Source: Nephrocerus scutellatus (Eukaryota; Arthropoda; Insecta; Diptera; Pipunculidae). From it: 64,000 nt of DNA. The stretch lies in NCBI GenBank assembly GCA_947095585.1, contig OX352766.1, positions 23,798,939 to 23,862,938 of the forward strand, written 5' to 3'. This document shows positions 49,596 to 61,690 of this stretch, one piece after another. Made by a program: the position numbers and the translations under genes. The notes beneath the pieces were generated by a model, which worked only from the letters and a program-made list of their open reading frames with translations, did not search any database and was not told the origin of the DNA. Numbering within the stretch: the stretch's first letter is position 1; the number at the start of each line of letters is the position of its first letter.

Positions 49596-49690
49596 TATTC
49601 GATCATTACTTATCCGAGGCGTTGTGTCAGTTTCAGTAGCGGGTATTTTTCGGTACCGCAGGGTGCTAGCCCACGTTACCTAGACTAGAA

Positions 49691-50189
49691 ACGCTAGACC
49701 GTTCGCACTTGCAGTTTTAGCCTACATGTAAAAGGATTTATACACATAGTTGCCCGGGGACCACCACGAGGAGGTAGAGCAAGCACTACATCACGAACTT
49801 GATTGTTGCGCTACTGGCCCAAACCAAGTTTTGAGCAGTCAGTAGTTTCCCGATCAATCGCAATGCAGATCCCCTGGTGAAATCCTTAATTCTACCTAAT
49901 ATTCTGTTTGTAGATGTAATAGTATATAGCAAACTTGACTCTTACTCGGAACATACGCTGTTGGTGGCCTGTAATGACGCGATTCGATACGTGTAAGTTG
50001 CTATCGTTAGTATTAACAGAGCAATTTTCGTTAACATGGGTCGGGGTACACAACAAAGTAAGCTTTTTATTCAATTCGCGATAACTGTCAACATTAGAGG
50101 TAAAACTGTTTTTTTAGAATATACCCAAAAATCATTTCCCAAATTATCACCTGCCGAATTAGGGAACACCCTGTATAAAAAAATAAAAG
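49691..50189. other. Unassigned DNA between RTE and Helitron-like segment
   Basis: It probably includes some RTE 5' untranslated sequence (49691-49750). Other parts have no gene or element ends that I recognise. GGAACACCCTGTATAAAA at about 50163 resembles a terminus of some Tc1-like elements, but no partner end was found. Confidence 0.45.
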
Positions 50190-51196
50190 TTTGTCTGTAT
50201 ATCTGTTCGCAATTACCTCGAACACCGTTTATCCGATATGGCTGAAACTTGAGGTTGAGCGGGTTGACATGGTAGGTGGCTATGTATAGTTTGTATGATA
50301 TTCACTCAAAGGCTCCAAGATTTGATAGAAAGAGGTGATATACGAGGACGGGTCAATATGTCCGTAACTTTTTTAATTTCCCGCCTCTTAACTGAAAGGG
50401 TGACACTGCTCCCGTCAACAGCCATCTGTCAGTTGACTACTGTCAAAATTTTAACAAGCTGCGCCACAATATACCAGAGACCAAAGAACAATCAACACAG
50501 TGGATTTCTCCGAGTGAACATGTGCGAAAGAAGGCCAAGGTGGGTCTGTCGGCCAACAAGGTCATGGCCACAGTGTTTTTTGGATTCACGCGGTGTCATT
50601 CACATCGATTGACTTGAAAAGGTTAAAACGATCACCGGCGAAGACAGATTCGATATTGATTTGAAGCTAAAACGACCGCATTTGTCGAATAAAAAAGTGA
50701 TGTCCCATCAAGACAATGCACGGGTGCACACGTGTAGTAACCATGGAAAAAATCCTTAAATTGAGCTACGAATTGCTCCCTTATCCACCATATTCTCCGG
50801 ATTTAGCCCCGAGTGACTATTTCTTGTTTCCAAACCTGAAGGAATAGCTCGGCGGAAAGAGATTTGACTTCAACGATAAAATCATCTCACAAACAAATAC
50901 GTATTTTGATGACCTCGACAAATGTTATTTTTTAGAAGGGGTAAAAAAATTGGAGAAACGTTAGACAAAGTGTATATAGCTCCAAGGAGCCTATGTTGAA
51001 ATACAAAATGGGTTTTTATCCGAAAACCAGTTTTTCATTTAAAAAGTCACGGACTGCTCGTATGTGGTGGAAGTGGGTTTGCGGTGTCTTAAGGTGGGTC
51101 TTGAAGTAGGTCTATCTTGGCGGTCACTTGGGGTGGAGTAGTGTAGTTGGAACAGTGTAGTGAGGGCAGCCAGGCAACGCTGGGTATTTCAGCTAG
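50190..51196 (+). mobile_element. Helitron-like non-autonomous segment, carrying a mariner fragment
   Basis: The right end has a short hairpin, CCAG-GCAACG-CTGG (51170-51183), followed about ten bases later by CTAG (51193-51196) and then T, the arrangement at Helitron 3' termini. The same GGGCAGCCAGGCA(A/G)CGCT motif recurs in inverse orientation near 59086. The left limit is uncertain; GTTTGTCTGTATATCTGTTC at 50190 is like the 5' side of similar repeats. It has no coding of its own. Confidence 0.4.
50343..51060 (+). mobile_element. Mariner-family fragment (718 bp), deleted
   Basis: TA duplications (50341-50342 and 51061-51062) and imperfect inverted ends (CGAG(G/C)A...GTCCGT(A/G)ACTTTTT) bound it. 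Inside, from about 50505, is the C-terminal half of a mariner transposase in broken frames, with the HQDNARVHT box (second Asp), YPPYSPDLAPSDYFLFPNLK (third Asp, DD34D type) and stops. The N-terminal half is deleted. It is unrelated in family to the intact element at 11253 and much older. Confidence 0.8.
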
Positions 51197-51199
51197 TTT

Positions 51200-52380
51200 A
51201 ATATAAAAACTACGCCCTAACGAACGGGTATCGGCTATAGAACAGTCTATAAAGCACACTTCACTAATCAAAGAGCAGAAAAACTTACCGTTTTCGATTT
51301 GTTTTGAACGGAAAAATTAATTTCCCGCCGGAAATACCCGGCCACAATTTTAATAAAAAATTATTACAAATTTTGTGTAGGTCTTAAAAATTTTTAGGGT
51401 TTTAATTTTTTCTTTATTTTTAATGGTTAAATTTTTAATTTATTTAATTATAAATTTGTTTTGTTTTTATTTAAAAACGTTTGCAATACCTAAATTGAAT
51501 ATAACATACCAAATTTAATTTTTATTTATTATTTTTTATATTATTTACAATAAATTAGATATAAATTTTTTTTTTTATTAATTGTTATTGAATGCTTAAT
51601 TATTTTGTTTGTTCTGTTTTTATTTAAAATGCTTAGTTTTTCGTTTACAATGTAAATTGTATATTATACAACATAATTATAATTAACAATGTATAAGATA
51701 TAACAAAAACTTTTAAATTTGTTCGTTACTAATCAAAAATTTTTATTTTCTTTTAATTACAAAATTAAAGACTTTTTTTTTATTGGAATACCAATTAATA
51801 TTATTAATATTGTTTACGATATTACAGTATTTTTTATGTTGTTTTTATTACAAACATACACTTTATTTCAGTTTTATTTTTATGTGTCTAAATGATACAA
51901 ACCTATCAAAAATTAACCTATCATATATTAATTATAAATTCTAAAAATAATTAATATATTAAAACTAATGCAAAGCTTACGGCTAAGATATTCTTAATTA
52001 CCGCAGAAAGATAGAAAGGTAAGTTGGAAAAGCACGGCGTATAAGCTACCGCTTAAGGATAAAGGAAAAGCCGTAGTAACAAAGGATTTTTAAGTTTTTT
52101 ACTTCATACAATGAATAACTTATGAGCTATTATTGTAACTAAGTCTTAAGTGTCTAGTCGCTAGTTTTCGGTTGTCTTGTTATATATATTGATTTGGTGT
52201 GCTTCTACTAAAATCATTTGTTTTTGCTTGTTTTTTAAATATTTTAATTATTTTTTTTGCAGTTTTTTTTTTATTTATTGAGTTTTCTTTTTATTTTTTG
52301 GACGTTTTTTAAATTATTTTTTATTTTAATTTTTCTTTCAAGATATACAACTAAAAATTTTACAATTTATTTTGGAAATG
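51200..52380. other. Very AT-rich, T-run-dominated DNA
   Basis: There are long runs of T and TTTA-type words and no open frame of note. A moderately GC block, AAGCTTACGGCTAAGATATT (about 51974) to 52095, loosely resembles 54530-54620 (TAGCTTACGTCTAAGAAAG), which might be remnants of one repeat. Nothing else recognised. Confidence 0.45.
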
Positions 52381-54060
52381 CAGTGTGGGTTTTGAGATGG
52401 TAGATGGTGCTGTGGACGTTATTATAACGCCAGTTGTTTGACGACGGACAATGTTGCAGCGATGTAGGCTGTGGTAGTGACGTTGAATGGAGTGGCTGGA
52501 GTTGGATTTGGAAATTAGCGCCGGAATTTTGTTGCCGACGAATCGGTGGACGATGGTATTTGAGGGCTGTTGTGAATAATGTTGATAGGGATGAAGTTGA
52601 AGTTTGAATGGTTGACTTTTGCTGGAGCTGTGTATCCTAATGGATTGGTCGCTGATGCTGGTAACAAAATTTGTAACTATTGTTGTAACTGGTTAGGCAA
52701 CTATGATTGGACTGCCCCTACCTACTGATGGCATTGTAGTTTGCTCTCAAATTGTGTAAAGTTGTTTACATCCCATCGAGGCTTTTTGCAGTATCGACTT
52801 TGAGTTTCTTTAGCAGTATTAGCATGCTTTATATTGCCAATTCTTTAAATCTAACGACGGACGATAGGATAGAGAGACTGTTGTGGCGATGCGGAGCGGC
52901 TGTAGTTAGAAAAAAAAACCTGGCGCCGTAATTTTTTCTGCTGTTTCTGACGTATCGATTGGCTGTGGTGTTCTTGATGACACTCTGACTGGCGGTGCTG
53001 AATCGACGACCATCAGAGCGACAGTATTGGTGACGTTGCTAGACTTGCAACTTGAAATTATTGGCGACGGAATTTTGCTGCGAATCAGTGGACTGTGGTA
53101 ATTTCGATTACATTCTGACCAGCAGTGGAGCTGTTAATCTTGATAGGTTGTTCTCTGATGAAGAAGAAATTATTTCTGACAGTTAGCTTAATGGCTAATG
53201 ATTTTGACGATAGGGATGAAGATGAAGTTGAAATAGTATTTGCGATTGAACTCTGACTGGTGGAAACTGTGAATCCTGATGGATTGGACACTTAAGCTGG
53301 AGAAATAATAAATAAATGCAATAAAAATCGGGCTGGTTCTGAATCTGCGCCTTTTGATTGATTGGCCACAGATGGTGGAAAATTATTTGTTAAAGTTATT
53401 GCAACTGGTTCAGGAACTGTGATTTTGACTGCTTTGTACCTGGTGCTGGCCCTGCATTTGACGCTTAAGCTGAGTTCAGATGTTGATATCCCTTCGGCGT
53501 TTTTCGCTTGATAATTAATTGCCTACCGAATTGGCCTCTCTCCGGTGGCGCAGTATGAGGAAAAGTGTTTGCTGTTATATCAGCGATAACGGATAGAGCG
53601 ATTGTTGTGGTGACGTTGGACGGAGTTGCTGGAGTTAAACAGCACTTGGCATCGCAATTTTTTCTGTTGTTGCTTATGTATGGGTCGATAGTGATGTCGG
53701 ACAGAGTGGTTGAAGTTGGAACAGCACCAGTCACCGATTGCTGCTGCTGCGGACGTATTGGTCGACAGTGGTATTTCTGATGACACTCTGTAGCATTAAG
53801 TCTTGATGGTGATGCTAGAATGGAGCGGTAACTGGCTAACTGTTGCAGGGCCATTTATGAAAAATGTTTATGTTATGTTTAAGTTATAATGGTGAATGCA
53901 ATGACACTCGGGCTGGTGCTGAATATATTACTTCTTCTTGATTGGTCACTGAATGTGGAAAAATATTTTGTAAAAGTTGTTGTAACTGCATCAGGAGCTG
54001 TGATTTTGACTGCTTTGTAACTGGTGGTGGCTATGTATTTGACTCTGAAGCTAATTTTAG
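52380..54060. repeat. Degenerate tandem-like region with TGG/GTTG-rich units
   Basis: Loosely repeated words recur: GGAGT(T/G)G(C/G)TGGAGTT, GGCG(C/A)CGGAATTTTG, ACGTATTGGTCGACAGTGGT-like and CTGATGGATTGG, at irregular distances over 1.7 kb. Short frames on the minus strand (53465-53854) give Thr/Ser-rich peptides with no domain. I judge it an old satellite or composite repeat and not a gene. Confidence 0.45.
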
Positions 54061-55760
54061 TTATTGAGATCCTGTTAGGATTTTTTCCCGGCAGCTGCAG
54101 TACCTTGGCTGGTATACACATGAGAGGTGCGGCGTCCATCCAATAATCCTAAATTGGCTGTCCGTCATACCCGTCAATGGTATTAAATATAAGCAAATAT
54201 TAAGCTGGTTGGTCGATACCAATCTGCTGGTCATTTGGACGTTTGACCAGTCTGCTGTGGCTGCATGACCTAGCTGGTACACCATCTATAAATGTGGTCA
54301 ATTTTGTTCATCTAATGATCTTAGTTTACTTTATTTGTGATTTATCACCGCACGCTTTATTCAATACCACGCCATATCATTGAGTTGAAGTCCATCTTTG
54401 ACTTTGGCTTAGTTACGTACTCATCTTACACCACAAATCCGTCATTCATCGGTTTCGGCTCCTTCGTTGGTGTCAAAATTTCAAGATTTCTACAAATGAC
54501 TTACAACTATTGAATAAAAAATAGCTTACGTCTAAGAAAGAAGGACTACTTATTGACTACGGCCGCTTTAGGAAAGAAGGAAAGCAGGAATTATAGAAAG
54601 AGAAGAGGCACATTAGTTATGCCCACTTAACGGAATAGGAACACATTAAAGGAAAAGATTGACGCCTTTTTATGACTGACGTCCGGTCTGAATGGTTGAA
54701 CAAGGTGTTGAACCATTTAAGTGCTTATTTTCGCACAAAAGTCTGAATATTCTTCCGTCCCAACTGATCTGACAAAACAGATGACTTAGTTTAACCGGCA
54801 TCTCTGTAAAGCTGAAGTCGACATATGCTGATATTAATTTTTAGTTTATAAGTAATTTCAATAAGTCGACTTTAGCTGTTACTATAATATATAAAAGCGG
54901 GACATAAAAGCTTTTATTGAAACACAACAAAACGAGGAAAATGTATTACGTGATTTTGTTCAGAGCAGAGTACTGCGTACACTAAGTGGACCAGACCAGT
55001 AAACAAAGTTATGTTGAAAACTATTAACCTGAAAAAAATTAAAAATATGGTTTTATCAATGTTGATTAATCAAAATAAAATCTTTTCACAGAAATATGTC
55101 TTGCAACGATGGGGAGTACCTTATTAAATTAAAATAAGATAATATATTAATTCTATCTTGTGACAAGCTTTTAAGTCAACTAATTAACATTGTGGTTTGG
55201 TAATTTTTAATTACCACTTAGCGCCAATTTTCCAACTGCCAGACTACTATAATTCTACCCTGCTCCAGTTATTATTACTCTCAGTATGAAGTAGGCTTTG
55301 TTGGCTTTAAGCAACCGTGCGCGTATTTCTGGTTCCATGCTGTTATCGGCTGCTACAGTTGAAGTCAGTCAGTCACGTTTAAAAATTTGGCAGTTTTTTA
55401 CATACCGCATAGCTAACTTATTTTTTTTTAATATGTGATGAGAACTATTTCCACAAAGGAATTAAATTAAGAATAATTAGCCAATCAACTAAAGATTCAG
55501 TGACCTACTAGGTATGTTTGATAAGTAACTGAAACTAACGAGAATTATAAAACAGTAAAAAATGTTGTTAATAGTTTCAACGCTAATGCAGATATGACAT
55601 AACTTTAATTTCATAAATTTTTAATTGCTGACATTAAGTAGTAAATATAAATACAGCAATCGATTTCTGGAAGAGTGTCATTTCAGGGAATTGGACAATA
55701 ATTTGAATTTTCCACATTTTCAAAACTTAGATGTTAAACTGTAAATTCCTCGTTTTAATA
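54061..55760. other. Unassigned DNA
   Basis: It contains a TATATAAAAGCGGG box-like word at 54889, but no gene follows it. ATTTCAGGGAATTGGAC at 55680 recurs near 61573, each time a little before an AACCC family copy. No coding potential seen. Confidence 0.4.
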
Positions 55761-56838
55761 AAAACAACCTATAAAAAATACAAAAATTTTCATGTAAATT
55801 CTCTAATAGGGGATACATAAGTGTGCAAAGTTTGAACCGGGTTAATTTGGAAAAAATAATATTAGAGCTCCCTTCACTTGAAAATTTTTTCAAAAATTAT
55901 TCTCACCGGAGATACACATGTGTAAAAAAAATTTGTATGGGAAAAAAATTCAAATCAAAAGAACAAAAAGTTCGGTCTATCGGAGATACACATATGTTTA
56001 AAATTTAAAGTAAATCTGGCTAATTTTTTAAAAAAAATTTTGGCCCCTCGCTCCAAAAATTTTACAAAAACGTTAATCCATCAAAAAAATATGTCCACAA
56101 AGATTGGTCCATCGGAGATACACATGTGTATAAAATTTTACCAAAATCGGGTTAATTTTTATTTTAAATTTTTTACGAGGCCCCACGACCCCAGGGCCCG
56201 GCATCTGTAAAATTTTTACAATAGGTGTTGTCCATCGGAGATACACACGTGTATAAAAATTGAAGAAAGTCGGGTTAATTTTTTAAAAAATTTGTATGGA
56301 GCCCAAGACCCCGTGGTCCGGGGTCTCCAAAATATTTCTTAAAATTGTTGCACATCGAAGGTACACCCGTGTGTAAAATTTAAAGAAAGGCGGGTTAATT
56401 TTTTAAAAAATATCTATGGTGCCCCATGACCCTGGAGCCCGGGGTTTCCAGGAATTTTACAAAAAGTGTTCCGATCGTACACAGATACATGCTTAGATTC
56501 ATCCAAAACGTATTTGTATTAGTAATCAACTAAAGAGCAAAATCCATATAAAAATTTTCTGTTTCCCACTAACACATCTTAAGTTTCTCGCTATTTGCGA
56601 CTACTTCTTTTTTGTACACTGTATTCACATCCCACAAACACAGATGCGTTTTGGATGGGTTTCTCTATAGAGTTGGGCTTTCTATAGAGAAGGTTTTGGG
56701 CCCCATGACCCTGGGGCCCGGGGTTTCCAAAATTTTTACAAAAAGTGTTGTCCATGGAGATACATACGTCTTTAAAATTTTAAGAAAATCGGGTAAATTT
56801 TGTAAAATATTTCCAAATAAAAATATAGAAAATATAGA
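55761..56838 (+). mobile_element. AACCC repeat family, copy D with degenerate units
   Basis: It starts AAAACAACCTATAAAAAAT with TCATGTAAATTCTCTAATAG. The body has diverged ATACACATGTGT units at about 55909, 55982, 56114, 56237, 56357 and 56757, with GGGCCCGGGGT(C/T)T islands. Foreign sequence at about 56470-56700 interrupts the array, and the usual 3' end is lost. Confidence 0.7.
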
Positions 56839-57690
56839 GGCATTCACACCATAAAGATGCATTCATACCAAACAACAAAAAATCCAAAAATAAAAATTAC
56901 CAAACAGAATAAAGAAAACAATATAGATCACCAAAATAAATTACACAAGTCCAGCCATCATAGAACTCATTACATTACATAGCCAACCTGCCAGGAGATA
57001 CACTACAAGCTGGTTGTCTCGAGGAGAGTTTTGAAAGACACCCTTCTATTTTACGTTCAGTATTAAAAGGTATATAATACATATGTATACCGCATCCGTT
57101 TTAATATACAAAAGAGTATGAAAACGAATATTAGTCCAACGTTAATCGTGGTAACAATTTTGAACAGTTAACAAAAATGTGCGGATTAAAACAATTCTTA
57201 GGCAACAATTTTAATTAAAATATCAATACATTCACATATACTAAAAGGTAATGCAACCGCTTTGATATATTCAAATATATTAAAGCATATAAAGCATAAA
57301 GAATATAGTAAACAAGTAACAGCAATAGGCAAACATTTAACAACAATAAGTTAACATTTTGATCTTCAATTTCAAAAACTCTTAGAATAAGTTAGAATAA
57401 TACGTTTAGGACTTGAAAAATTAATTAATTAAATGTGAATACAAGAGAAAATATCACAATCGTAGAAGTGAGCACTCTATATGTCAATCGTTATATCCCA
57501 CAACCCATATTAAAACAACTAGAAAGAAAGAGGAGAGAACTTGGAGGGGTGTGAATGATGCGAGATAGTAAAAGGTCAGTGGTCGATTAAATTTAATTTT
57601 TTCCAGCACTGAATATTGAATAGACATATGGATAAATACGACCAAAAGTGCAAACAACACAAAAATAAATCCTTGTATTCCAAAACATAT
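56839..57690. other. Unassigned AT-rich DNA
   Basis: No gene or repeat was recognised. A minus-strand frame at 57484-57765 has hydrophobic segments but crosses into the SINE and matches no family; I do not call it. Confidence 0.45.
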
Positions 57691-57861
57691 AATAATAATA
57701 TTCGGCGCGACAGACCGTTGCGTTTCAAGGCCTAGCTCCTTCTCGCGACCATTTGGGGTATGCATGGTTATTTTTGCGCAAAATTATTTTGGTGTTACTG
57801 GAATTCGAGCCACGAACCTCCTGTTCAGCAGCCATGCACGTAAACACTGAGTTACGGCGCT
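57691..57861 (-). mobile_element. tRNA-derived SINE, copy 2, internally deleted
   Basis: On the minus strand it has a box A-like TAACTCAGTG, a box B-like GGCTCGAATTCC near 57813, and the same 3' end CGCCGAATATTATTATT as the other copies. About 110 bp of the body is missing. It faces copy 3 (58028-58313) in opposite orientation 166 bp away. Confidence 0.8.
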
Positions 57862-57870
57862 ACATCTATC

Positions 57871-59410
57871 CTAATATTATAAAGAGAAAAGGTTAGTTTG
57901 TGTGTAGGAGGTGATCTTCGAAACTACCAGACCGATTTAAAAAATTCTTTCACCAATATTTAGAATCGACTTTTAGAGTGAACATATGCTATATATTATA
58001 TGGTTTTAATAAAAGTGCCTTTCGTGGGCGCCGTGGCTCAGTGGAAATTCGCGGGGCTACTGAGCAGGAGGTTCGTGGTTTGAATCCCAGTAACACCAAA
58101 TTATTTTTCACGGTGTCCCACCTCTCGCGAAAGTTTGACAAACGTCCGAGAGTAATAACTTGTCACTGAAAGCTTCTCAATTCGCCGTTCGGATCCGTCC
58201 TTAACTTGTAGGTCCCTTCCATTTGTGTGAAAAAATATACCTGCGCAACACAAATGGTCGGAAGAAGCTAGGCGTTTGACCGCAATGGTCTGTCACGCCG
58301 AATATTATAATTATTTCGTGGCGACCAATTTTGTAACCAAATAATTAAAGTTGCCCAAAAAACGGTCGGGCATCAAAATGGCTGTGTGCTGCGCTGTTTC
58401 TGTGCTGTACGGACATCACGCCATAATGACTGTGTGCTATATGTTGCGCTACTTTGTACGTACTGTAATCTATATATATATATAAAAGTAAGTCTGTTGG
58501 TTTGTAATACGACATAATCTTAACCAAAACTCGGTAAGCCACATAGTGCGAATACGAGGTGGTGCTTTGTTTAGGTTTAGGCAATAGAACACCCCTGCCG
58601 TGGTAGTGAGGGCAAGTCGAGGATTCATGTGTGCGGGTGGCAGAGCGCCCTGGTATATACATATATATATATATATATAAGTTAACGAATTCGTTATCGT
58701 ATCCAACAGCAACATAATTGCTGGCATTAAAAACAACAAAGGTTATGCATCATCAGCAAAAATTGCGAATGTTGCTCAATAGCGCTGACGACTTAGCTGC
58801 GGGCATTGCACTAAAGCATATCGTCCGATATATGATATTCGCACGAGGCGCTGATTTAGCAAAAGCAGACTTAGTGCTAGTTTAGTTTTAAGCAAATTAT
58901 CGTACGTATGCGAATTAGTTGATTTCTGACCATTAAAACACTTAGACCAATGACTAAATAATAATTAAAAAAACTTTTTATCGAATGCAACTAATTTATA
59001 CATGTTACTGGCATTCCCGGCCACTCCGCCACCCGCCGACCACCACCTCCAAGACACCGTTTAGACTCTCCAAAAGCTAAAATAACAAGCGCTGCCTGGC
59101 TGCCCCTCACACCCTACTGACCGAACACAACTGACCGATCCCCCACTGAAACCACCGCACACTATTGAATCGTGAGTTTTGGTCGCGAGTTTATACATAA
59201 ATCCCATGGAAAACGACATTTTGTCAGTGTTTCCCGAATTTTCCAAGGTTGTGCCAAATTTTCCAATTTTCCAGGTTCCTTTAATAATTTCCGTGCTTTT
59301 AAAAAAATTTAATAAAAAAATGATCCAAATTGGTCCAGCCGTTAAGCCGTGAAAAGGTAACAGACAGACAGACAGAGCTACTTTTACATTTATAATATTA
59401 GTAGGGATTA
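57871..59410. mobile_element. Possible TIR-ended repeat carrying SINE copy 3
   Basis: The left end CTAATATTATAAAG (57871) and right end TTTATAATATTAGTAGGG (from 59390) are inverted to each other over 13 bp. The left part has a GTTTGTGTGTAGGAGG stretch and the right a CAGACAGACAGACAG run, features of widespread insect non-autonomous repeats. It contains TA microsatellites (58470-58486, 58655-58678) and a block near 59086 shared with the Helitron-like segment. It may be a composite rather than one element. Confidence 0.4.
58028..58313 (+). mobile_element. tRNA-derived SINE, copy 3
   Basis: An 8-bp duplication TTTCGTGG (58020-58027 and 58314-58321) flanks it. The head reads GCGCCGTGGCTCAGTGG with box A TGGCTCAGTGG (58034-58044) and box B GGTTTGAATCC (58077-58087), then the body shared with copy 1 and the 3' end CGCCGAATATTATAATTA. 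This is the fullest copy and defines a SINE of about 286 bp. The head is tRNA-like, but no functional cloverleaf is claimed. Confidence 0.9.
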
Positions 59411-59943
59411 GTAGGGATATATATTCCAAAAATGGGCAACTACAACAAAATGTCACAGTGGGCACTTTCCATTATTATTATTTTTTCATGCAACCTGCAA
59501 CATGCAAGGTTTAAACCAAAATAAGTTCTATCTTACCTTTATGTGAGGAATAACCTTTCTTCTGGGAAAAAAAATACTTTCGCCAATTTGTAGACCGATT
59601 TTCGATATCTCCCGGGTTTTTATTCAATATTTAATCGAATATTCTTATTTTCAAGGCGAACTTTGGCATTCTCTCCGTTGTGGATACTGGTGACGAAACT
59701 CTGCATACCTAATATAACATGTACCTAATATTTTTTCGTAAATAAAAAAGACCACCCATAAAAATAAAAATTTGGTATGTCTCTAATAACCAAAAGTAAA
59801 CTGAATTCCACTATAAATGCTGAACAATAAAAACACATGCGAAGCCCTTCGTCCTCTATGGTTAAAAATAAAAACAACCCCAAATCGTTAAGAAACGCTA
59901 CACATAGCACCCACCTGCGCCTTAAAGTATATAAGTACGATGT
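59411..59943. other. Unassigned DNA with a small AACCC-like fragment
   Basis: AAGACCACCCATAAAAATAA (59748) followed by TCTCTAATAACC looks like the 5' end of the AACCC family, truncated after about 60 bp. The rest shows nothing I can name. Confidence 0.4.
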
Positions 59944-59951
59944 ATACGCGC

Positions 59952-61250
59952 TAGAGCCCTGCATCGGATAGTAATATCCGCGGATATCCGCAATTATCGG
60001 CTATCCGCGGATTAAAGCGGATATAACGACAATAGTTTTTGGCGGATGAGTGCGGATGCGGATTTAGAAATCTTATCCGCATGTCGCGGATATTCCATTG
60101 TATCCGCATGCATTATAACAAATACAAATATCTCAATATTGAGTATTGGAAGAAAAAGCTATTGTGGATGGTGAAATGTGTGTGTGTGGTTTACCGATTT
60201 CTTGTTAAGATTCTGTGAAAGTTGCAGTTTGAGTTTTAATGTCGTATTACAAACAAACAGACATTCATTTTTATATACATACAAAAGATAATCAACAATC
60301 ACCAACAACAAAAGAGAAACGCTATGTCCCGCAATTGATAAATCTCGTTGGGTTCAGCCTGCGTTTGCAATGTAAGCGGAAAAAATATTATTATTTACGA
60401 CATCACATTAAAAACCTCAAAAATAACAGTATTTCTCCACTACTTAATGGATGTTATTTACATATAAACCTTCTTCTTCAATCACTCTATCTATTAAAAA
60501 ACCCGCATCAATATCCGTTGCGTAGTTTTAAAGATCTAAGCATACATAGGGATATAGGGACAGAGAAAGCGACTTTGTTTTATACTATGTAGTGATATGA
60601 TTGAATCAACATTTGCACTCAAACGAGCGCCTTTTTTCTACATCAGGTAACATTATGACCGATAAAAGATGTGCGATTGATCCTGATCTTGTGGATGATA
60701 TCCTAATAGGTAAAAGCAATTGGGACTTATTATAAATTAATTAAAGGTTATAAATTTAAATATAAAATAAAAAATTGAATTAAAGAATTTTAACTAACCC
60801 TTTTAATTATTTTACAACTTGAAATAAAAATTACTGATAAAAAAGACAAACGAGATTGTTTTTTTTTACTTTCTAAAGTTAATTAATAGCTGCGTTTTCC
60901 TAAAAAATCCATCGGGTCGAGTTCCAATTTCAAATTTATAATTTTTTTAAATCAAGTAAGTTAGATCGAGTAATCTTCTTAGTATTGTTCAGAACTATAC
61001 AGGACAACGATATTAAAAGAAAACTACAAAACTTTTATGAAGTGTTTTTTTTTGTTATACTTAGAAGACTATATGATCTTATTATTTTAAAAAATATTTT
61101 TTTGAAAAGCGAAGTTAATACAATAAAATTTGTAAAAAAAATCTATTTTGCGGATGCGGATTTCAAGATTTTTCGCGGATTTTTTTTTCATTTTTTTGCG
61201 GATGCGGATCGGATGCGGATAGGAAAAAAACGTATCCGCGCAGTGCTCTA
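59952..61250. mobile_element. Non-autonomous hAT element (1299 bp)
   Basis: A perfect 8-bp duplication ATACGCGC (59944-59951 and 61251-61258) bounds inverted ends TAGAGC(C/A)CTGC, the hAT pattern. Both subterminal zones are full of GCGGAT/ATCCGC words (59985-60112 and 61148-61240). The interior has no intact transposase, only a remnant of the C-terminal dimerisation region (60598-60735). It could move only with a transposase supplied elsewhere. Confidence 0.85.
60598..60735 (+). pseudogene. Remnant of hAT transposase C-terminus
   Basis: A decayed stretch encodes SGNIMTDKR-like then AIDPDLVDDILIGKSNWDLL in shifting frames, corresponding to the hAT dimerisation end where a conserved Ser-x-Gly-x-Ile block precedes the last helix. 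It supports the hAT classification of the element around it. Confidence 0.5.
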
Positions 61251-61258
61251 ATACGCGC

Positions 61259-61690
61259 ACAATTACCACATAATTCGAACATAGTTTCAGGGGTAACCAT
61301 TTAGGGATAAAAAGAATAATGTCAATGAAATAAGTATGCCGCAGAATAATTCCATTCAATAGGCATACTACCAGGCGTATGCCTGGAGAGAGAAATTCAC
61401 AATACCCACCCAGGTATACGTCTCTCCCAGTTCTACACGAACACACTATTGAAAGGGAACGATAGCCGTCTACTGAACCCCAAATATATTAAACAGCTTT
61501 TGTAGTGCTTTAACAAGAAATAGGTTGATTCAATCGCCTTTTCTTCCTCGAGGTCGTCTCTAGTTGAAAATTTCAGGGAATTGGACTTAGGCAAACACCC
61601 GTATATAAGTATGTAGATAGTTATCTTAGCTTTAAGTATATACCAGAAACCTGTAAAACTAGCATAAGTACCGAGGAGAAAGAAGAAAAA
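61259..61690. other. Unassigned DNA
   Basis: No gene is seen. A + ORF ending at 61251 and a minus ORF at 61087-61446 mostly read through the hAT end. TTTCAGGGAATTGGACTTAGG at 61572 resembles the sequence before AACCC copy D. Confidence 0.4.

Larger units (their letters stand above)
46735..49690 (-). mobile_element. RTE-type LINE, nearly full length
   Basis: On the minus strand this carries endonuclease (49595-48408), linker (48283-48065), RT (47948-47208) and C-terminus (47123-46770), in one direction and in order. It has only a handful of frameshifts, fewer than LINE-A or LINE-B. Its 3' end abuts LINE-B at about 46735, and the 5' end is placed loosely near 49690. The single-ORF layout, short length and sequence style of the endonuclease identify the RTE group. 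Confidence 0.8.

Noticed and set aside
47665..49688. Several plus-strand ORFs, some Ser/Pro-rich
   Set aside because: Antisense shadows of the RTE LINE RT and endonuclease.
53465..53854. Minus-strand 129-codon ORF, Thr/Pro/Gln-rich
   Set aside because: Lies in a degenerate repetitive block; composition follows the repeat, and no domain is seen.
54889..54902. TATATAAAAGCGGG promoter-like word
   Set aside because: No coding sequence, LTR end or transcript evidence follows within 800 bp.
58028..58110. tRNA gene candidate at the SINE head, also at 39760-39814 and 57800-57861
   Set aside because: Boxes A and B are present, but the sequence does not fold as a complete cloverleaf by eye and continues into a SINE body with flanking duplication.
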